A stretch of DNA of 64,000 nucleotides from JAIVJZ01 sp036386515. Lineage in GTDB: Bacteria > Acidobacteriota > Blastocatellia > Pyrinomonadales > Pyrinomonadaceae. Under the pieces are notes generated by a model. The model made no database searches. It was given only the letters and a program-made list of their open reading frames with translations, and was not told the origin of the DNA. A program made the translations under genes and the position numbers. This document shows positions 59,615-64,000 of this stretch, one piece after another; the stretch's first letter is position 1, and every line of letters begins with the position of its first letter. Location: NCBI GenBank assembly GCA_036386515.1, contig DASVVO010000033.1, positions 9,104-73,103 of the forward strand, given 5' to 3'.

Positions 59615-62600
59615 ATGAATTCGTTATCTTGCCGCGCGCGGCGGCGGTCGGCCTTTTCTTTCATCTTCGCGTCGTGCCTCGTTCTCTGCGCGGCGTGGCA
59701 GACGCGCGCGGCCACCGTGCCCGCCGGCTTCAACGACACGGTCGTGGCGGGCAACCTGACGAACGCCACGGCGATGGCGATCGCGCCGGACGGGCGCATC
59801 TTCGTCTGTTTGCAGGACGGCTCGCTGCGTGTCGTCAAAAACGGCGCGCTCCTGCCGACGCCCTTCCTCACCGTCACCGTGGATGCGTCGGGCGAGCGCG
59901 GCCTGCTCGGCATCGCCTTCGACCCGAACTTCAACACGAACAGGTTCGTCTACATCTACTACACGGCCACCACGCCCACGATCCACAACCGCGTCAGCCG
60001 CTTCACCGCCAACGGCGACGTGGCCGTGACGGGCAGCGAAACGCCGATCCTCGACCTCGACAACCTGAGCGCGACCAACCACAACGGCGGCGCGATGCAC
60101 TTCGGCCTCGACGGCAAACTCTACATCGCCGTCGGCGAGAACGCGACGCCCTCAAACGCGCAGACGCTCTCGAACCTCCACGGCAAGATGCTGCGTCTCA
60201 ACGCCGACGGCTCGATCCCCGCCGATAACCCTTTCTTCAACGCGGCGGCGGGCAAGAACCGCGCCATCTGGGCGATCGGCCTGCGCAACCCTTACACGTT
60301 CAACTTCCAGCCCGGCACGGGTCGCATGTTCATCAACGATGTCGGCCAGAACGCCGTCGAAGAAATTAACGACGGCATCAGTGGGTCGAACTACGGCTGG
60401 CCGACCTGCGAGGGCGTGTGCTCCAGCCCCAGTTTCCGCAACCCGCTCTACCAGTACGGCCACGGCTTTTCCGCCACGACCGGCTGCGCCATCACCGGCG
60501 GCGCGTTCTACAACCCCGCCACGCAACAATTCCCGGCGAGCTATACCGGCAGGTATTTCTTCGCCGATTTTTGCAGCAACTGGATTCGCACCTTCGACCC
60601 CGTGAGCGGCGCGGTGAACGACTTCGCCTCCGCCGCGTCTTCCCCTGTTGACCTCCAGGTCTCCGCCGACGGCAGCCTCTATTATTTGCAACGCGGCTCC
60701 ACCGGCCAACTCCGCCGCATTCAATACCCGGCGGGGCAGACGCCGCCCGCCATCGGCACGCACCCGCAGAGCCGCACGGTCGCCGCCGGTCAGCCCGTCA
60801 CCTTCACGGTCGCCGCCACGGGCAGCGCGCCGCTCCAGTATCAGTGGCAGCGCAACAACGTGAACATCCCCGGCGCGAACGGCGAGAGCTACTCGCTCGA
60901 ACCGGCCACCTTCGACGACAACGGCGCGCAGTTTCGCGTCATCGTCACCAATGCCTTCGGCAGCGCGACAAGCAACAGCGCGAAGCTGACCGTCACCGGC
61001 TCGAACACCACGCCGACCACGCAGATCAACGCGCCCCCGGCGGGCACGCTCTACAACGCGGGCGACACGATCAACTATTCGGGCGCGGGCACAGACCCCG
61101 AAGACGGCACGCTGCCCGCGAGCGCGTTCACTTGGCAAGTCGATTTCCACCACGACGCCCACACACACCCCTTCGTTCCCGCGACGACGGGCGCAACGAG
61201 CGGTTCGTTCACCATCCCGACCACCGGCGAGACGGCGGCCAACGTCTTCTATCGCATCCATCTCACCGTCACGGATTCCGGCGGGCTGACGCACACGGTC
61301 TTCCGCGACGTGACGCCGCGCACGTCCGTCGTCACGCTCCAAACCAGCCCCGCCGGGTTGCAGGTCACGCTCGACGGGCAGCCCAGGGCGGACGGCTATC
61401 AGGAAACGAACGTCGTCGGCATGCAGCGCACGCTCGGCGTCGTGTCGCCGCAAACCGTGAACGGCGTGACTTACAACTTCGTCTCCTGGTCTGACAACGG
61501 CGCGGCCACCCACAACATCAACGTGCCCGCCGCCAACACGACCTACACCGCCCTCTTCGCCAAAGCGGGCAGCGCGCGCGCGTTGCTCATCACCGAGTAT
61601 CGCCTGGACGGCCCCGGCGGCCTGCGCGACGAGTTCGTCGAACTCTACAACAACACGGACGAGGCGATCACGGTGAGCACTGCGGACGGCTCGGCGGGTT
61701 GGGCTTTAGTTACCGGGCGCGAGTCGGCGGCGGGCGTCGCGCTCGAAACTTATCAAGTCGTCCCGAACGGCACGCTGATCCCGGCGCGCGGTCATTACCT
61801 CGTCGCGGGCGACGCCTATTCGCTCGCGGCCTACGGCGGCATCAACCGCGCGCTCGGCGATGCCGTGAGCCGGAACGATCTCTCCGGCGACGACGACGGG
61901 CATCCCTTCCGCGGCGTCGCGCTCTACCGCACGGCGGACGCGAACAACTTCACGACGGCGAACCGCCTCGATGCCGTCGGCGGCGCATGCGCCGACCCGC
62001 GTCTGAGCGAGGGGCGCGTGGCGGGTCTCTGCCGTAACGTCGGCACGGCGGCGAGTCCGGCCGCGAACTATAGTCTCGTGCGGAAACAACCGAACGGCCT
62101 CCCGCAAGACACGGACAACAACGCCGACGACTTCGCGCTCGTCGCCGTCGAGAGTCCGCTACAGAGCGCGGGCGCGGGCGCGAGCCTCGCGGCGGAACTC
62201 GGCGCGCCGGGGGCGGAAAATCTGCAGAGCCACACGCAACACAATGCCACGATCAAAGCCTCGCTCATCGACCCGCAAGCGGCGTCCACCTCGCCGCCCA
62301 ACCGCGTGCGCGCGGGCGGGCAAATCCCGAACGGGCAATTCGGCACGATCACCATCCGCCGCCGCTTCATCAACAAGACGGGGCGCACGGTGCTGGCCTT
62401 GCGCTTCCGCCTGACCGGCATCACCACGCTCGGCACGCCCGCGGAGTTCAGCCCGCAGGCCGACCTGCGCGCCGCCAGTTCCTCCGACGCGCAGGTGCAG
62501 ACGACGGGCGGAAGCGTGCTGATGGTCAAAGGCACGATCCTCGAACAGCCGCCCGCGCAAGCTCTCGGCGGCGGCCTGAACTCAAGCCTCGTCGTGCCGC

Positions 62601-62761
62601 TCACGGGCGGCGCGCTCATCCCGAACGCGAGCGTGGACGTGCAGTTCGTCCTCGGCGTGCAACAGGAGGGCGCGTTCCGTTTCCTCGTCAACGTCGAAGC
62701 CCTGACGCAGCCCGTCGCCACCAGCCAGCAGAAAGGCGGGGCGGGAAAGGCGAACAGGTAG
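59615..62761 (+). CDS. Exported glucose/sorbosone dehydrogenase-like protein with Ig-like and lamin-tail domains
   Basis: A 1048-residue exported multidomain protein. After the signal peptide (about 1-33) a six-bladed GSDH/PQQ-dependent sugar-dehydrogenase-type propeller follows (AIAPDGRIFVCLQDGSLRVVKNG, GERGLLGIAFDPNF, HNGGAMHFGLDGKLYIAVGEN, IGLRNPYTFNFQPGTGRMFINDVGQNAVEEIN), to about residue 375. Next are an Ig-like domain (IGTHPQSRTVAAGQPVTFTVAATGSAPLQYQWQRNN), a PKD-like segment, a lamin-tail-like domain (LLITEYRLDGPGGLRDEFVELYNNTDEAITVS) and a C-terminal beta domain. Whether it binds PQQ or oxidises sugars is unproven; many relatives are non-enzymatic carbohydrate binders. AAGGGTG precedes the ATG at 59615. 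A heptamer cassette follows the stop. Confidence 0.88.
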   Translation: MNSLSCRARRRSAFSFIFASCLVLCAAWQTRAATVPAGFNDTVVAGNLTNATAMAIAPDGRIFVCLQDGSLRVVKNGALLPTPFLTVTVDASGERGLLGIAFDPNFNTNRFVYIYYTATTPTIHNRVSRFTANGDVAVTGSETPILDLDNLSATNHNGGAMHFGLDGKLYIAVGENATPSNAQTLSNLHGKMLRLNADGSIPADNPFFNAAAGKNRAIWAIGLRNPYTFNFQPGTGRMFINDVGQNAVEEINDGISGSNYGWPTCEGVCSSPSFRNPLYQYGHGFSATTGCAITGGAFYNPATQQFPASYTGRYFFADFCSNWIRTFDPVSGAVNDFASAASSPVDLQVSADGSLYYLQRGSTGQLRRIQYPAGQTPPAIGTHPQSRTVAAGQPVTFTVAATGSAPLQYQWQRNNVNIPGANGESYSLEPATFDDNGAQFRVIVTNAFGSATSNSAKLTVTGSNTTPTTQINAPPAGTLYNAGDTINYSGAGTDPEDGTLPASAFTWQVDFHHDAHTHPFVPATTGATSGSFTIPTTGETAANVFYRIHLTVTDSGGLTHTVFRDVTPRTSVVTLQTSPAGLQVTLDGQPRADGYQETNVVGMQRTLGVVSPQTVNGVTYNFVSWSDNGAATHNINVPAANTTYTALFAKAGSARALLITEYRLDGPGGLRDEFVELYNNTDEAITVSTADGSAGWALVTGRESAAGVALETYQVVPNGTLIPARGHYLVAGDAYSLAAYGGINRALGDAVSRNDLSGDDDGHPFRGVALYRTADANNFTTANRLDAVGGACADPRLSEGRVAGLCRNVGTAASPAANYSLVRKQPNGLPQDTDNNADDFALVAVESPLQSAGAGASLAAELGAPGAENLQSHTQHNATIKASLIDPQAASTSPPNRVRAGGQIPNGQFGTITIRRRFINKTGRTVLALRFRLTGITTLGTPAEFSPQADLRAASSSDAQVQTTGGSVLMVKGTILEQPPAQALGGGLNSSLVVPLTGGALIPNASVDVQFVLGVQQEGAFRFLVNVEALTQPVATSQQKGGAGKANR

Positions 62762-62782
62762 GCGAGCGATGAAGGGGGAAGC

Positions 62783-62908
62783 GTCAGTTGTCAGTCGTCA
62801 GTCGTCAGTAGTCAGTTGCACGTCTCTGCCGAAGGGCGCGCTAAAGATAAAAATTCGAGTTGTGCAAGAAGCAAACAACGGACAACTGACCACTGACTAC
62901 TGACCACC
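62783..62908. repeat. Heptamer inverted-repeat cassette (GTCAGTN class)
   Basis: GTCAGTT, GTCAGTC x2, GTCAGTA, GTCAGTT run from 62783, an unrelated spacer of about 60 bases follows, and the complementary CAACTGACCACTGACTACTGACC series runs to 62908. It takes up most of the gap 62762-63076. Confidence 0.9.
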
Positions 62909-63076
62909 GCCGCCCCCCGGTTCGTCGCGTTCTAAAAAAATAGACTGAACCGCTGCCCGCTTTCAGACGTTTTTCTTCGTGGACTTCGACGTAGACGTTA
63001 AACTTCGGGCGCGGAATACGGTAAACATCGAGCGTTCGTGCAAAGCTCGCCGGAGAGGCGGGAGAGAGAACTGGCG

Positions 63077-63922
63077 ATGAAACTCAAAATCTTTATTGTG
63101 ATCGTGGCGGTGGTGCTGGCGTGGGTCGCGGGGCGGAGCATCAAGAGCGGCGGGCAGGCCATCGTCCATTCGGTGCAACAGGAAGCGCAGGGTAATGAGA
63201 CGGCGCAACCGGGCGGGGCGGAGAGCGGCGCGAACGAGCGGCGCATCAATGAATCTTACGAACTGGCCGACGGCGCGCAGGTTGATGTCCACGGCATCAA
63301 CGGCCCCGTGACGATTGAAGCCGTGGACGGCAACACCGCCGAAGTCCAGGTCACGAGCACGGCGGGAAGCATGAGCGACCTCGACGCGCACCAGATCATC
63401 GTCGAGCACACGGAATCGAGTCTCGTCGTGCGCGGCAAGGGCGGCAGCGGAGGTGGCTTCTGGAGATGGCTGCGCGGCGGCGGCAATGCGCGCCACAAGG
63501 TCTTGTTGAAACTGCCGCGCCGCGTCGAGTTGGCCTTGAGCGGCACGAACGGCCGGGTCTCCATCGGCGAGACGGAAGGGTCAACGCGGATTTCCGGCGT
63601 CAACGGGCGCGTCGAGATGGGCGGGGCGCACGGCCTCACGGAAATCTCCGGCGTCAACGGCGGCGTGGCGCTGACCGTCCTCGAACTCAGTGAGAGCGGC
63701 CTGGAAGTGAGCGGCGTCAACGGCAGCGTCGAACTCCGGCTCGGCAGCGGCGTCAACGCCGACTTGAAACTCAACAGCATCAACGGCCGGATGACGCTCG
63801 AAGCGCCGAACGTCGAAGTGCAGGAGCAGAAACGCGACAAGCTGCGCGCGCGCATCGGCACGGGCGGCAGTGAGATCAAGTGCAGCGGCATCAACGGCGG
63901 CGTGCGGTTGGTGGGCGTCTAG
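63077..63922 (+). CDS. Membrane-anchored DUF4097-type repeat protein
   Basis: A 281-residue protein with one N-terminal membrane segment (KIFIVIVAVVLAWVAG, about 4-19) and an outside domain made of short beta repeats. The recurring pattern is (S/G)-G-V/I-N-G-x-V (HGINGPVTIEA, SGTNGRVSIGE, SGVNGRVEMGG, SGVNGGVALTV, SGVNGSVELRL, NSINGRMTLEA, SGINGGVRLVG), as in DUF4097/adhesin-like right-handed beta-helices. GGAGAGAGAA precedes the ATG at 63077, where the hydrophobic segment starts. Related proteins are common near anti-sigma or envelope genes, but no such gene is in view. A terminator follows. Confidence 0.88.
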   Translation: MKLKIFIVIVAVVLAWVAGRSIKSGGQAIVHSVQQEAQGNETAQPGGAESGANERRINESYELADGAQVDVHGINGPVTIEAVDGNTAEVQVTSTAGSMSDLDAHQIIVEHTESSLVVRGKGGSGGGFWRWLRGGGNARHKVLLKLPRRVELALSGTNGRVSIGETEGSTRISGVNGRVEMGGAHGLTEISGVNGGVALTVLELSESGLEVSGVNGSVELRLGSGVNADLKLNSINGRMTLEAPNVEVQEQKRDKLRARIGTGGSEIKCSGINGGVRLVGV

Positions 63923-63966
63923 CTTCGGAGCAGGGGGACTTCCCCCTCCGCCTGTTCCGTCCGCGC

Positions 63967-64000
63967 GAAGGCCGGAGAGTTGAAAAGCTCTCCGGCCTTC
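63967..64000 (+). terminator. Intrinsic terminator at the window end
   Basis: A 13-bp perfect stem (GAAGGCCGGAGAG and complement) with an 8-nt loop, 44 bases after the DUF4097 stop. Any T tract would lie beyond the window. Confidence 0.8.

Overview
The window looks like a chromosomal segment of a high-GC member of the Acidobacteriota, most likely of the class Blastocatellia. This rests on gene content rather than any marker gene. It carries an acidobacterial-type VWFA-related protein, an Oar-like carboxypeptidase-fold TonB-dependent receptor, several large secreted S8/M36/S9/M1 peptidases, DUF4388 and BTAD-type regulators, and a very large amount of short-period intergenic repeat. No rRNA, tRNA, CRISPR array, prophage or transposase gene was seen.

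Layout. 1-8 kb: uvrC (5' end outside the window), an FAD/Rieske oxidoreductase, a membrane-anchored protein, a lipoprotein, an ARPP-1-like secreted protein and thymidine kinase. 8-17.9 kb: a LeuA-like synthase, an M20 peptidase, a DUF4388/TonB_C fusion next to a TonB_C protein, a GT9 glycosyltransferase, a VOC protein, a possible kinase-fold membrane protein facing a tyrosine-phosphatase-like protein, and a methyltransferase. 18-19.5 kb: a small locus with a zinc-ribbon/HTH regulator, a secreted protein and a 10-cysteine secreted peptide. 19.6-23.2 kb: a P-loop kinase-like protein, gpmI and eno. 23.3-28.6 kb: two tiny membrane proteins, a VWFA protein, an M1 peptidase and a secreted protein. 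29-35.4 kb: S8 protease with SLH-like modules and M36 fungalysin-like protease. 36-40.3 kb: dipeptide/oligopeptide ABC permeases and binding lipoprotein, with no ATPase genes. 40.4-44.4 kb: an Arg/Asn/Gly/Tyr-rich secreted protein and a second S8/SLH protease with an octapeptide array. 44.7-49.2 kb: an NTPase-TPR-BTAD regulator and a stand-alone NTPase related to its N-terminus. 49.6-64 kb: S9 peptidase, TonB-dependent receptor, TPR protein, second S9 peptidase, sugar-dehydrogenase-like secreted protein and DUF4097 protein.

The genes fit a proteolytic, peptide-scavenging lifestyle: exported endoproteases (S8, M36), exported or cytoplasmic exopeptidases (M1, S9, M20), an outer-membrane receptor and a peptide ABC importer.

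The most interesting signal is regulatory. Upstream of the M36 protease, one S8 protease, the stand-alone NTPase and one otherwise empty site are CTCAA(G/C) direct repeats at an exact 11-bp period, each followed 10 bp later by a -10-like hexamer. This is the layout of promoters bound by SARP/BTAD activators, and a large BTAD regulator is encoded in the same window. Further notable items are intergenic inverted repeats built from 7-nt units in several unrelated sequence classes (one pair of cassettes supplies the last codons of two convergent genes), two copies of a three-hairpin GTCCC element, and the cysteine-rich peptide locus.
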